64,000 nucleotides of DNA, taken from Bradyrhizobium sp. CCBAU 53338 (GTDB taxonomy: Bacteria > Pseudomonadota > Alphaproteobacteria > Rhizobiales > Xanthobacteraceae). A program made the translations under genes and the position numbers. Each line of letters opens with the position of its first letter. Positions within the stretch are counted from its first letter, which is position 1. The DNA lies in assembly GCF_015291665.1 (NCBI RefSeq), contig NZ_CP030048.1, positions 2,542,001 through 2,606,000 on the forward strand, in the 5' to 3' direction. The notes beneath the pieces were generated by a model. That model was not told the DNA's origin. It was given only the letters and a program-made list of their open reading frames with translations, and searched no databases. Below, piece by piece: positions 26,940 to 36,191 of the stretch.

Positions 26940-27224
26940 GATGCGTTGACGGGTTTCACGGCGATTCCCGGCCCTTATTATTGTTCTTCTGCTCGGCAAG
27001 GTAGCCCCGGTGATGCGTCTGTCAATTGGTTCTACCGCATGTCCGCCCCCGACGTGCAGTGCACCAGTGCGCCCGCGGCATCGCTTCGTTGTTCGGCCGA
27101 TACGGAAACATGGACTGGCCGCGCTTGCTCTTCCGGCGCGCAAAGCCCATTCTGGTCTGCATCCTGAGGCCCATCCCGTCGGGCCAGCAGATCACACCAT
27201 CGCGTTTTCGCGAGGTCTCGAGCC

Positions 27225-30200
27225 ATGAACTGCTCCGGTTGCGGTTTCGAGGTTCAGGGCGGCTTTGCCTTCTGCCCGAAGTGCGGCACGAAGCAACCGC
27301 AGGCGTGCCATGGCTGCGGCTTTCCATGCGCGCCGGATTTTGCCTACTGCCCGAAATGCGGCGCCCTTGTCAGCGGGACCAGGAATGATAACGGGCCGGG
27401 ATCAGCGCAGTCCTCGCCAACGTTGCGGACGGCCCAACACGCATTTCGACCGCAGTCGGACCATGTCCATGGCGAAGCAAACCGCCGCACCATCACCGTT
27501 TTGTTTGCCGACCTTAGCGGCTTCACTGCGATGAGCGAGCGGCTCGATCCCGAGATCATGCAGACGCTTCAGAATCAGTTGTTCGAGGAGTTGACGGCCG
27601 CGGTGCAGGGCTTTGGCGGCTTCGTGGATAAATTCATTGGTGATGCGCTGCTCGCGCTGTTCGGTGCGCCTGCCGCGCACGAGGACGACCCCGAGCGAGC
27701 CGTGCGCGCGGCTCTCGACATGATCGGCCGGACCGCGCGCCTCAGCGAACGTGCGGAGGCGTATGCCGGCTCGCCGCTGCTGCTCCATGTCGGTATCAAC
27801 ACCGGGCATGTCGTCGCGGGCGGGCTTGGCGTAGGCGTCGCCAAATCCTATTCGGTGACCGGTGACACGGTGAATACGGCCCAGCGACTGCAGTCGATGG
27901 CGGCTCCGGGCGAAGTGCTGGTCGGGCCCCTGACCCATCGTCTGACGCGGCATGCGTTCTCCTACGACTCTCTTGGCGAGGTCTCGCTCAAGGGCAAGAT
28001 GGGCAGCGTATTGGTCCACCGCCTGAAGGAGCCGCTCGACACGCCCCGCGCGGCACGAGGTCTCGACACGCTCGGCCTCAATGCGCCGCTGATTGGACGC
28101 GACGCCGAGCTGGCGCGCATGATCGGCAGCCTCGATCTTGCGTGCGGCGGCGCCGCTCAACTCGTTCGGCTGGTCGGTGAAGCCGGCATCGGGAAAACGC
28201 GCCTGGTCGGCGAATTCGCCGCCCGCATCCGCGACGACGATCTCTTCGCAGGGGTGGCAATCCGGCAGGTGGCCTGCTCGCCGCTCGGCGAACAATCCTA
28301 TGGCACACTCGCTGCCGTGCTGCGTAGTGCATACGGGATATCGCAGAAGGCTGGCGCCCTGGAGGCGCAGGCGAAAGTCGCCGAAGCGTTGTCGGAGCTT
28401 GGCGTCGCCAGCGACGAGGCCGATCGCCTGATGCCGCTCTATCTGCACGTCCTCGGGCTTGGCGACCCCAACGGCGTGCTCAGGCATGTCGAGCCCGAGC
28501 AGCTCCGCAGGCAGATATTTTTCGCGATTCGTACCGTCTTCGAACGCCGCCTGGCATTGTCGCCGCTTCTGATCATCGTCGAGGATCTGCATTGGGCCGA
28601 TGCGGTGTCGCTTGAGGCGTTGCGGTTCCTGATGGATCGGTTGGAGCGGACGCGGCTGATGCTGCTGTTCACACACCGGCCAGTACTGGAGTTGGACCTG
28701 TTCGGTTCGAGCAGGATCAGCCACACGACCATTCGGCTGCCCCCGCTTGACGATGCTGACGGACAAAGGCTGCTCGCGGCCTATTTCAGTCAGGGGTGGT
28801 GTGAACCACCGGGACCTCTGTTCGGTCGAATCCTCGATCGCGCCGGCGGCAATCCGCTTTTCCTCGAGGAGATCATCCGCGGCCTCATCGAGGCTGGCGC
28901 GCTGGAACGCGACGGAGCGCAGTGGCGGATGAAGTCGGATGAAGCCGCTGCCGATATTCCAGCAAGCATTCAGGCGCTGTTGCTGGCGCGCCTCGACCGA
29001 TTGCCGCATCAGGCGCGCCACCTGGCACAGGAGGCCGCGGTGATCGGTCCGCGTTTCGATGCGGCGACTCTCGGGGCTGCGGCCACCGAGCCGGCGAGGG
29101 TAGAAGCAGGGCTCGAACTTCTTTGCGACGCGGAGATCATCGAGGAAATCGCGGGCTCGAACTCGATTTCACTGCGGACCTATCGTTTCACGCAAACCAT
29201 GCTTCAGGACGTGATCTACCAGAATCTGCTTCTTCAGCGGCGGATCGAGCTTCACGGACGGATTGGTGCCGCGCTGGAGAGGCTCTATGGCGTTGAGCCC
29301 GAGCGTCTTGAAGATCTCATACAGCTCGGACACCACTTCAGTCTGAGCCCGAGCAAGCCGAAGGGTGCGAGCTATCTGCGCGCGGCTGGCGATCGCGCAC
29401 GCGCCAGCTATGCCAACGATGATGCCCTTCGCTTCTACCAGCAGTCCCTCGCCGTGCTGTCGACCGGCAGTGGGTGCGAGCCGGAACGCCTCATCCTGTA
29501 CGAGTGCATTGCAGATCTCTGTCGCGTGGCCGGCCGCCGAAGCGCGGCCGAGGAGCACTATCGATGTGCGCTGGAAGGATACCGTACGGCAGAGGACCGC
29601 CTCGGCGAGGCGCGAATTCGTCGCAAGCTCGGCCGATTGTTCTGGGACGCCGGCAAGCGCATCAACGCAGAGACTTACTATGCCGATGCGGCTGAACGGC
29701 TTGGCGGGATCAGCGCGCCGATCGAATGGGCGCACCTCTTGCAGGAGCGTGGCCGTCTCGCCTTTCGCGTCGGCGATCACGGCGCTGCGGCGAGATGGGC
29801 AGACGAGGCACTCAGCCATGCGCGGTCCGTACCGGCGGACGCGGACGAGCAGGCCGGGCTCGAGGCGGCGCGTGCCGTTGCGGAGGCCCTCAACACCAAG
29901 GCGGTTGCGCTGGCGCGGCTCGGGCGACATCAGGAGGCCGTACGCGAAGTGGAGCAAAGTGTCGCGGCAGCAGAGGCCGCCGGCCTTTTCAACGAGGTGT
30001 GTCGCGGCTACACCAACCTTGGCGTGCTCTACACGATTGTCGATCCGGCGAAAGCCGTCGAGGTCTGCCGGCGCGGCCTCGATGTCGCGCGTCGAACCGG
30101 GGATCTCGGCTTCCAGGCGCGACTTCTTGCCAATCTTGCCGTTGCCTGTTGCACCTTCACGGACAGATGCACCGAGGAGGGGGTGCCGGCTGCCGAAAAG

Positions 30201-30509
30201 GCAATCGAGATCGACCGCGCGCTCGACCAGCGCGAGCATCTCCCAGTGCCCTTGATCGTGCTCGGACAGATCCATCAATGCCACTTTCGCCCTGATCTGG
30301 CCGCGCGCTGCTACAACGAGGCCATCGAGGTGGCGAGCGAGACCGGCGAGCCGCAGCAGCTGTTTCCGTGCTATGATGGTCTTGCGACGTTGAACCTTGA
30401 TCGAGGCGACATGCCCGAGGCCGAGCGGTATTTCGCGCTGGCCCATGATGTCTGCGCCCGGCACGGGCTCGATCCTGCCGGGCTGATCGTATTGCCGTTT
30501 CTCGACTAG
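27225..30509 (+). CDS. Zinc-ribbon / class III nucleotide cyclase / AAA-type ATPase / TPR signalling protein
   Basis: 1094 residues. Residues 1-46 form a double zinc ribbon (Cys3, 6, 17, 20 and Cys28, 31, 42, 45). A guanylyl/adenylyl cyclase domain follows at about 85-245, with metal-binding Asp96 (FADLSGF) and Asp140 (FIGDALLALFG) and the GDTVNTAQRLQ signature. Next is a large STAND-like ATPase (Walker A GEAGIGKTR with Lys324; Walker B LLIIVEDLHWAD), then helical TPR-type repeats to the C-terminus. No membrane segment is seen, so it should be cytoplasmic. Proteins of this design are common in rhizobia, but their input signals are mostly unknown. Only 21 bases separate it from the peroxiredoxin-like gene. 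Confidence 0.88.
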   Translation: MNCSGCGFEVQGGFAFCPKCGTKQPQACHGCGFPCAPDFAYCPKCGALVSGTRNDNGPGSAQSSPTLRTAQHAFRPQSDHVHGEANRRTITVLFADLSGFTAMSERLDPEIMQTLQNQLFEELTAAVQGFGGFVDKFIGDALLALFGAPAAHEDDPERAVRAALDMIGRTARLSERAEAYAGSPLLLHVGINTGHVVAGGLGVGVAKSYSVTGDTVNTAQRLQSMAAPGEVLVGPLTHRLTRHAFSYDSLGEVSLKGKMGSVLVHRLKEPLDTPRAARGLDTLGLNAPLIGRDAELARMIGSLDLACGGAAQLVRLVGEAGIGKTRLVGEFAARIRDDDLFAGVAIRQVACSPLGEQSYGTLAAVLRSAYGISQKAGALEAQAKVAEALSELGVASDEADRLMPLYLHVLGLGDPNGVLRHVEPEQLRRQIFFAIRTVFERRLALSPLLIIVEDLHWADAVSLEALRFLMDRLERTRLMLLFTHRPVLELDLFGSSRISHTTIRLPPLDDADGQRLLAAYFSQGWCEPPGPLFGRILDRAGGNPLFLEEIIRGLIEAGALERDGAQWRMKSDEAAADIPASIQALLLARLDRLPHQARHLAQEAAVIGPRFDAATLGAAATEPARVEAGLELLCDAEIIEEIAGSNSISLRTYRFTQTMLQDVIYQNLLLQRRIELHGRIGAALERLYGVEPERLEDLIQLGHHFSLSPSKPKGASYLRAAGDRARASYANDDALRFYQQSLAVLSTGSGCEPERLILYECIADLCRVAGRRSAAEEHYRCALEGYRTAEDRLGEARIRRKLGRLFWDAGKRINAETYYADAAERLGGISAPIEWAHLLQERGRLAFRVGDHGAAARWADEALSHARSVPADADEQAGLEAARAVAEALNTKAVALARLGRHQEAVREVEQSVAAAEAAGLFNEVCRGYTNLGVLYTIVDPAKAVEVCRRGLDVARRTGDLGFQARLLANLAVACCTFTDRCTEEGVPAAEKAIEIDRALDQREHLPVPLIVLGQIHQCHFRPDLAARCYNEAIEVASETGEPQQLFPCYDGLATLNLDRGDMPEAERYFALAHDVCARHGLDPAGLIVLPFLD

Positions 30510-30530
30510 CCAATGTGAGGGATTTCAACC

Positions 30531-31214
30531 ATGTCAGAACGTCTTGTGGATGGAACACTTCAGCCGGGCGATCGCGCACCGAACATCGTCCTGGATGCCA
30601 TCACACGCGAAGGAAAGATCGCGCTCGAGGATTATCGCGGGCAGAGTCCGATTTTGGTGGGCTTGTTTCGCGGCCTGCATTGCCCGTTCTGCCGGCGCCA
30701 TATCGCCGCGCAGGCGCAGCTTGACGGCGCGCTGCGCGGAAAGGGCATCGAAACTCTCACGGTCGTCAACACGCCGATCGACCGGGCGCGGCTCTATTTC
30801 CGTTATAATCCACTGCCAAATCTGCTCGCTGCGGCCGACCCGGATCGAGTCTCGCACCGCGCATTCGGCCTGCCCAATATCGAGTTCACGCAGAACGAGA
30901 CCGAGTGGCCACGCAAGGTCGGCATGGACGTGATCATGAGCATGCCACCAGTCGATATGCCCGGCGAATTGCCTGGGCCGATGGCTCGGTCGGCAGCCGC
31001 CGAGTACCTCAACAACAAAGACGGTTACGAGATGACCGAAGCCGATCAGCGCATGGCGGCGGCTGGCACGGGCCAGTTGTTCGGCCAGTTTCTGCTCGAT
31101 CGGGAAGGAATCGTACGCTGGACCTTTACCGAGGTTCCGGATGGCGGCCAGCGCATGTTCGGAATGCCGAGCCCGCAGGAGCTGATGTCGGCCGCCTCGC
31201 AAGTGGCGGGTTAG
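30531..31214 (+). CDS. AhpC/TSA-like thioredoxin-fold protein
   Basis: 227 residues. A thioredoxin fold is indicated by QPGDRAPNIVLDAITREGKI and a CxxC at Cys51/Cys54 (LHCPFCRRH). The CPFC pair differs from the single peroxidatic Cys (PVCT) of classical AhpC and looks more like a redoxin/disulphide-active site. The C-terminal strand FLLDREGIVRWTF is typical of the fold. No signal peptide. It probably shares a transcript with the cyclase gene. Peroxide reduction or thiol exchange is inferred. Confidence 0.75.
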   Translation: MSERLVDGTLQPGDRAPNIVLDAITREGKIALEDYRGQSPILVGLFRGLHCPFCRRHIAAQAQLDGALRGKGIETLTVVNTPIDRARLYFRYNPLPNLLAAADPDRVSHRAFGLPNIEFTQNETEWPRKVGMDVIMSMPPVDMPGELPGPMARSAAAEYLNNKDGYEMTEADQRMAAAGTGQLFGQFLLDREGIVRWTFTEVPDGGQRMFGMPSPQELMSAASQVAG

Positions 31215-32065
31215 GCATCGCCGCCTGGCCATTGACCCGCCGGTCGCTTCTCTGCCAGCGCCGCCGCCATCGCCGAGATCAATGGACGCATGAAATAGGC
31301 GTCATCCGCAGGCGAGATGTCGGTGCGCAGACCATGCGCGGCGAGTTCGCCCGAGACTGCCGGTCCGACTGAGGCGATCAGTGTCCGCTCGAAGCCGGCG
31401 CGCAACTTCGCCTCGCTGCCATGCGCCTTCGCCGCCTCGATCAGCCGGCGGACCTGGCCGAGATTGGTCAGCGCGACGGAATCGATTCGTCCCTCGGCCA
31501 TGTCGTCGATAGCAGCGACGATATTGGCATCCGCTGCCTTCGAGTCATAAGCATAGGGCAGCACGGTATCGACCTCTGCGCCCTGCGCGGCGAGCGCACT
31601 GGTCAGCGCGCCGTGATCCTTGTCGGGATAAATCTGGAGGCCGAGACGATGGCCCTTCAAATCGAGCTTGTCCAGCATCTCGATCACACCCTCGGTGGTC
31701 GGTTTCTCCGTGGTCTGCTGCGCCTCGAGCGAGATTTCGCGCAGCGCCTTGCCGGGCTTCGGGCCGCGGGTGAATTTTCGCGATTTGGCCAGCGCTGCGA
31801 CCAAGGCCTGGTCGAGCCCGCGCGCGCGCGCGAGTTTCACGATCCGCCGCAGACCTTCGCCGGTCATCAGCACGAGGTCGTCGAACGGCCGGTCGATGGC
31901 ACGGCGGATCCAGGCTTCGACCGGGGCAGGGTCCGGCGCGTCCTCGATCGTGAACATCGGGCATTGCACCACTTCGGCACCTTGCTCGGCCAGGAGCTTC
32001 GAGAACTGCGCCTCCTCGCGGGTTTCCAGGATCAGGATGCGGGTGCCGTTCAAACGGTCGGCCAT
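31211..32065 (-). CDS. Uroporphyrinogen-III synthase family protein
   Basis: 284 residues from the ATG at 32065 (MADRLNGTRILILETREEAQ). It has the two alternating alpha/beta domains of HemD: an early strand followed by LLAEQGAEVVQCPMFTIEDA, the hinge region, then LALQ-like LGLQIYPDKDHGALTSALAAQ, and the conserved VALTNLGQVRRLIEAAKAHG and IASVGPAVSGELAAHGL near the end. It would close and isomerise hydroxymethylbilane in tetrapyrrole synthesis. It is not beside other haem genes, and HemD sequences are poorly conserved, so it could be a paralogue rather than the housekeeping enzyme. Confidence 0.75.
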   Translation of the reverse strand: MADRLNGTRILILETREEAQFSKLLAEQGAEVVQCPMFTIEDAPDPAPVEAWIRRAIDRPFDDLVLMTGEGLRRIVKLARARGLDQALVAALAKSRKFTRGPKPGKALREISLEAQQTTEKPTTEGVIEMLDKLDLKGHRLGLQIYPDKDHGALTSALAAQGAEVDTVLPYAYDSKAADANIVAAIDDMAEGRIDSVALTNLGQVRRLIEAAKAHGSEAKLRAGFERTLIASVGPAVSGELAAHGLRTDISPADDAYFMRPLISAMAAALAEKRPAGQWPGGDA

Positions 32066-32226
32066 GGGCGTGCTCCGGTCAGTCGAAAATCGCAATCGTC
32101 CATTCATCCTGACTCCGTCGTCGGGATTGGCGCAAGGGTCGCCCCGGTGCTAGAGCAGGGCGCAAATCGCGGGTCTGTCCGCGGTCCTTGCACAAACCTT
32201 CACCAAGAGCCATCCCTTCAACAGCC

Positions 32227-33090
32227 ATGCCCGATCATCAATATGTTCTGACCCTGTCCTGTCCGGATCGTCCCGGCATCGTCTCGGCCGTGTCGACCTT
32301 CCTGGCGAACTCCGGACAGAACATTCTCGACGCCCAGCAGTTCGACGACGTCGAGACCAAGAAATTCTTCATGCGGGTGGTGTTCACCGCGGCCGATCTC
32401 GCCGTGGAACTGGCCGCGCTTCAGACCGGCTTTGCGGCGATTGCCGAGCGCTTCGGCATGGAGTGGCAGATGCGTGACCGTGCCGCGCACCGCAAGGTGA
32501 TGCTCCTGGTGTCGAAGTCCGACCACTGCCTGGTCGACATCCTCTACCGCTGGCGCACCGGCGAATTGCCGATGACACTGGCTGCGATCGTCTCCAACCA
32601 TCCGCGCGAGGTCTATGCCGGGCTCGATTTCGGCAGCATCCCGTTCCATTATCTGCCTGTGACCAAGGAAACCAAGAGCGAGCAGGAGGCGCAGATCCTG
32701 AAGCTCGTCGCCGAGACCGGGACCGATCTCGTGGTGCTCGCCCGCTACATGCAGATCCTGTCGGATGATCTGTCGAGCAAGCTGTCCGGCCGCTGCATCA
32801 ACATCCATCATTCGTTCCTGCCGGGCTTCAAGGGTGCAAAGCCCTATCACCAGGCCCACGAGCGCGGCGTCAAGCTGATTGGCGCCACCGCCCATTACGT
32901 GACGCGCGATCTCGACGAGGGCCCGATCATCGACCAGGACGTCGAACGCATCAGCCATCGCGACACGCCGGAAGATCTCGTCCGCAAGGGCCGCGACATC
33001 GAACGCCGCGTGCTGGCACGCGCGATCCGTTATCACCTGGATGACCGCGTGATCCTCAACGGCCGCAAGACCGTGGTGTTCGTGGACTAG
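32227..33090 (+). CDS. purU: Formyltetrahydrofolate deformylase
   Basis: 287 residues from the ATG at 32227 ([20 protein letters not shown]). An N-terminal ACT domain (1-80) senses Met/Gly in the E. coli enzyme. The formyltransferase domain has [20 protein letters not shown] and [20 protein letters not shown], containing the catalytic Asn-His-Asp set. It hydrolyses 10-formyl-THF to formate and THF. It is a one-carbon gene near the SAM-cycle genes further right but not in one operon. A palindromic repeat follows its stop immediately. Confidence 0.95.
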   Translation: MPDHQYVLTLSCPDRPGIVSAVSTFLANSGQNILDAQQFDDVETKKFFMRVVFTAADLAVELAALQTGFAAIAERFGMEWQMRDRAAHRKVMLLVSKSDHCLVDILYRWRTGELPMTLAAIVSNHPREVYAGLDFGSIPFHYLPVTKETKSEQEAQILKLVAETGTDLVVLARYMQILSDDLSSKLSGRCINIHHSFLPGFKGAKPYHQAHERGVKLIGATAHYVTRDLDEGPIIDQDVERISHRDTPEDLVRKGRDIERRVLARAIRYHLDDRVILNGRKTVVFVD

Positions 33091-33096
33091 GACACT

Positions 33097-33155
33097 GTCA
33101 TTCCGGGGCGCCTCGAAGAGGCGGGCTCGATGCTGCCACATCGCCCCGGAATGAC
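33097..33155. repeat. Palindromic intergenic repeat after purU
   Basis: Perfect 14-bp terminal inverted repeat GTCATTCCGGGGCG / CGCCCCGGAATGAC around a short hairpin (GCCTCGAAGAGGC). It can fold as a long stem and may end purU transcription. It is one of five related copies in the window. Confidence 0.8.
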
Positions 33156-33163
33156 GGCAGGAT

Positions 33164-33448
33164 CTAGCGCACCGCGTTGCCTGGCGTTGTGCTCGTTGCG
33201 CCCTTTTGCGCCTGCTCTTCCTTCTCGCGATCCGCCGCGGGCATCAGCCGCTTGCGCTCGCGTTCCTTCATCCAGGCGTCGTATTGCGGCGTGCCCGGCC
33301 GGGGCGGTGCGTCCGCCGGCAGGCCGCCGGCCCATTGCGGAACGTAGTCGCCCATGCCGGCTGAAAGCTTCTCGTTGACTGTGCCGCATCCAGCCAGTCC
33401 CGCGGCGAGTGCGAGCAGGGACACGATGGAGCAGAAACGTCTGGACAT
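33164..33448 (-). CDS. Small outer-membrane-type lipoprotein, unknown function
   Basis: 94 residues from the ATG at 33448 (MSRRFCSIVSLLALAAGLAG). A lipobox LAGC with Cys at position 21 or so marks lipidation after signal peptidase II cleavage. The mature part is short, polar and Pro/Lys-rich (PQWAGGLPADAPPRPGTPQY). It looks like a conserved hypothetical of Rhizobiales. No function is known to me. Confidence 0.65.
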   Translation of the reverse strand: MSRRFCSIVSLLALAAGLAGCGTVNEKLSAGMGDYVPQWAGGLPADAPPRPGTPQYDAWMKERERKRLMPAADREKEEQAQKGATSTTPGNAVR

Positions 33449-33702
33449 CTTCGGGCGCACTGCAATCGGGGAGAGGAACCGGACGCCGGCAGACCAGCGC
33501 CGCGGAACAGTAGCCATCAACAAGGTAAAATTGGCTTATTCGAGGTAGGTACAAAAATACCGGATGTCAGGGGCTTGCTTTCCTGCAGATGTCTGAATTC
33601 TGCAAATGAAAGACGAAATCCTCCATCCACGCTGGCCGGCGCTTTCCTAGACTGCGGCGATCGGCTCGCGACAATCTGGCTTCCACCGGCGGGGCTTTTT
33701 CG

Positions 33703-33737
33703 TTGACAGGTCCATTTTATTTGTACAATCGTACAAA
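33703..33737 (+). promoter_or_regulatory. Promoter overlapped by a GntR/FadR-type palindrome
   Basis: TTGACA (33703-33708) and TACAAT (33724-33729) form a short-spaced (15 base) sigma-70-like promoter. The -10 lies within the inverted repeat TTTGTAC-AATC-GTACAAA (33720-33737). The core fits the TnGTnnnnnACnA style of FadR-subfamily GntR operators. A repressor bound here would block transcription toward the LIV operon B binding protein. Confidence 0.5.
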
Positions 33738-33876
33738 TGGACGCGACCAAGATCGAGGTGTTCGGGTTACCCGGACGTAACCGCGACATCGCTTCCCGCC
33801 GTCAGCAACCGGAACGCGTGGCTTGCGCCGAATGGTCGCCAAACGTCCGATTGACAATGAGGGCGCGAAAGACGCC

Positions 33877-33899
33877 ATGTGACGCGCAATGTGACGCGC
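33877..33899 (+). repeat. Tandem ATGTGACGCGC pair
   Basis: Two identical 11-mers start at 33877 and 33889, one helical turn apart, about 90 bases before the LIV-B binding-protein ATG and after a TTGACA at 33851. The same-face placement suggests a two-site protein-binding element. Confidence 0.4.
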
Positions 33900-33989
33900 G
33901 ATATCGCTCGTGCGTAAGTTAACGTGAGGCAAGGACCGGGCACTCGGTTCGGCGCACAAGAGTCAAGGAATGAAGGGGAGGGACATCTG

Positions 33990-35180
33990 ATGTTCGAACG
34001 CAAGCAGTTTACCCAAACGGTCTCTTGGGCGGCCGTTGTTGCCGCCGTCTCGGGCCTAGCGGGCCTCGTGCCGGCCAACGCGGAAGACACCGTCAAGGTC
34101 GGCATGATCCTGCCGATGACCGGCGGCCAGGCCTCGACCGGCAAGCAGATCGAGAACGCGATCAAGCTCTACATGCAGCAGAAGGGCGACACCGTCGCCG
34201 GCAAGAAGATCGAGATCATCGTCAAGGACGACGCGGCGATCCCGGACAAGACCAAGACCGCCGCGCAGGAACTGATCGTCAACGACAAGGTCAGTTTCAT
34301 CGGCGGCTTCGGCGTGACGCCGGCGGCGCTCGCGGCCGCGCCGCTGGCGACCCAGGCCAAGATCCCGGAAGTCGTGATGGCGGCCGGCACCTCCATCATC
34401 ACCGAGCGCTCACCCTATATCGTGCGCACCAGCTTCACGCTGGCGCAGTCCTCGACCATCATCGGCGATTGGGCGGTGAAGAATGGCATCAAGAAGGTGG
34501 CGACGCTGACCTCGGACTACGCGCCGGGCAATGACGCGCTCAACTTCTTCAAGGAACATTTCACTGCCGGCGGCGGCCAGGTGGTCGAAGAGGTCAAGAC
34601 GCCGCTCGCCAACCCCGACTTCGCGCCGTTCCTGCAGCGCATGAAGGATGCCAAGCCCGACGCGATCTTCGTGTTCGTGCCCGCAGGCCAGGGCGGCAAC
34701 TTCATGAAGCAGTATGCCGAGCGCGGCCTCGACAAGGCCGGCATCAAGGTGATCGGGCCGGGCGACGTCACCGACGACGACCTGCTCAACAACATGGGTG
34801 ACGCCGTGCTCGGCACCGTGACCGCGCACATCTACTCGGCGGCGCATCCCTCGCAGATGAACAAGGACTTCGTCGCCGCCTACAAGAAGGCGTTCGGCAC
34901 ACGTCCCGGCTTCATGGCGGTGAGCGGCTATGACGGCATCCACCTGATCTACGAGGCGCTCAAGAAGACCAATGGCGACACCGACGGCACCAAGCTGGTC
35001 GAGGCCATGAAGGGTCAGAAGTGGGAGAGCCCGCGCGGCCCGATCTCGATCGATCCGGAGACGCGCGACATCATCCAGAACGTTTACATCCGCAAGGTCG
35101 AGAAGGTCGACGGCGAACTCTACAACGTCGAGTTCCAGACCTTCGAAGCCGTCAAGGATCTCGGCAAGACCAAGAAGTGA
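33990..35180 (+). CDS. Periplasmic substrate-binding protein of LIV-type ABC transporter B
   Basis: 396 residues from the ATG at 33990, preceded by GGGGAGGG. The signal peptide (QTVSWAAVVAAVSGLAGLVP, cleavage near ANA) is followed by a Peripla_BP_6 fold (VKVGMILPMTGGQASTGKQI; KIEIIVKDDAAIPDKTKTAA). It is probably the ligand-binding component for the permeases and ATPases encoded downstream. The ligand class (branched-chain amino acid, amide or aromatic acid) is not clear. Confidence 0.9.
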   Translation: MFERKQFTQTVSWAAVVAAVSGLAGLVPANAEDTVKVGMILPMTGGQASTGKQIENAIKLYMQQKGDTVAGKKIEIIVKDDAAIPDKTKTAAQELIVNDKVSFIGGFGVTPAALAAAPLATQAKIPEVVMAAGTSIITERSPYIVRTSFTLAQSSTIIGDWAVKNGIKKVATLTSDYAPGNDALNFFKEHFTAGGGQVVEEVKTPLANPDFAPFLQRMKDAKPDAIFVFVPAGQGGNFMKQYAERGLDKAGIKVIGPGDVTDDDLLNNMGDAVLGTVTAHIYSAAHPSQMNKDFVAAYKKAFGTRPGFMAVSGYDGIHLIYEALKKTNGDTDGTKLVEAMKGQKWESPRGPISIDPETRDIIQNVYIRKVEKVDGELYNVEFQTFEAVKDLGKTKK

Positions 35181-35193
35181 CGCGCGAAAGCGG

Positions 35194-35287
35194 GTCATCC
35201 CGGGGCGCGCCTTAGCGCGCATCCGGGATCTCGAAGTGATTGAAACGAGATTCCGGGTTCAGCGCGTACGCGCTGCCCCGGAATGAC
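35194..35287. repeat. Palindromic intergenic repeat between binding protein and livH of cluster B
   Basis: It begins GTCATCCCGGGGCGCG and ends CTGCCCCGGAATGAC, with internal hairpins GCGCGCCTTAGCGCGC and GCGTACGC. It is inserted within an operon, where such a hairpin could lower downstream expression so that the binding protein is made in excess. Confidence 0.8.
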
Positions 35288-35313
35288 GAACGCTTAGGAC
35301 CGATCGACCTTCG

Positions 35314-36183
35314 ATGACCTCAATCCTCACCAACCTGTTCGATGGCGTGGCATACGGCATGCTGCTGTTCGTCCTCGCGTGCGGGCTCGCGGTCACGCTC
35401 GGCCTGATGAACTTCGTCAATCTCGCTCATGGCGCCTTCGCCATGGCCGGCGGTTATGTGTGCATGCTGTTGGTGAACCAGCACGGCTGGCCCTTCTTTG
35501 CGGCGTTGCCCCTTGCCTTCGTCTCATCCGCGGCGATCGGCGTCGTGCTCGAGCGAACGCTCTATCGTCATCTCTATGCGCGCAGCCATCTCGATCAGGT
35601 GCTGTTTACGATCGGCTTGACCTTCATGTCGGTCGCCGCCGTCGACTACATCCAGGGCTCGTCCCGCGTCTTCATCAACTTGCCGGCCGCGCTGCAGGGG
35701 CAGTTCGACCTGTTCGGCGTCGGCATCGGCCGCTACCGGCTGATGATCATCGTGATCTGCGGCCTGCTCACCATCGGCCTCCAGATGGTGCTGGCCAAGA
35801 CCCGCTTCGGCAGTCGCCTGCGCGCCGCCGTCGATGATCCCCGTGCCGCCAGCGGCCTCGGCATCAACGTGCCGCAGGTGTTCGCTTTCACCTTTGCCTT
35901 TGGATGCGGGCTTGCCGGCCTCGGCGGTGCGCTGAGCGCCGAGATACTCGGCCTCGATCCGTATTTCCCGCTGAAGTTCATGATCTACTTCCTGATCGTG
36001 GTCACCGTCGGCGGCTCGTCCTCGATCACGGGGCCGTTTCTGGCTTCGCTGCTGCTCGGCATCGGAGACGTCGCCGGCAAATATTACGTGCCGAAGATGG
36101 GACCGTTCGTGATCTACACCATGATGATCGTGATCCTGATCTGGCGCCCGAACGGCTTGTTCGGCCGCACGGCTGCGCGTTGA
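35314..36183 (+). CDS. livH: LIV-type ABC transporter permease (LivH), cluster B
   Basis: 289 residues with about eight membrane segments. LivH signatures are GLAVTLGLMNFVNLAHGAFA and the ATPase-contact loop TRFGSRLRAAVDDPRAASGL, with GINVPQVFAFTFAFGCGLAG after it. It follows the palindromic repeat. Its product pairs with LivM from the next gene, nine bases beyond its stop. Confidence 0.9.
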   Translation: MTSILTNLFDGVAYGMLLFVLACGLAVTLGLMNFVNLAHGAFAMAGGYVCMLLVNQHGWPFFAALPLAFVSSAAIGVVLERTLYRHLYARSHLDQVLFTIGLTFMSVAAVDYIQGSSRVFINLPAALQGQFDLFGVGIGRYRLMIIVICGLLTIGLQMVLAKTRFGSRLRAAVDDPRAASGLGINVPQVFAFTFAFGCGLAGLGGALSAEILGLDPYFPLKFMIYFLIVVTVGGSSSITGPFLASLLLGIGDVAGKYYVPKMGPFVIYTMMIVILIWRPNGLFGRTAAR

Positions 36184-36191
36184 GTCTGCCG

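Larger units (their letters stand above)
33449..33989. other. Divergent intergenic region between lipoprotein and LIV operon B
   Basis: 540 bases with no convincing gene. A 61-codon open frame starting at 33737 lacks a ribosome site and family features. The region contains the promoter/palindrome at 33703-33737 and a tandem pair ATGTGACGCGC at 33877 and 33889 (12-base period), so it is best seen as a regulatory leader of roughly 250 bases for LIV operon B. Confidence 0.6.

Noticed and set aside
33737..33922. 61-codon open frame downstream of the LIV-B promoter palindrome
   Set aside because: No ribosome site, the ATG overlaps the operator arm, and composition is not protein-like; treated as leader sequence.
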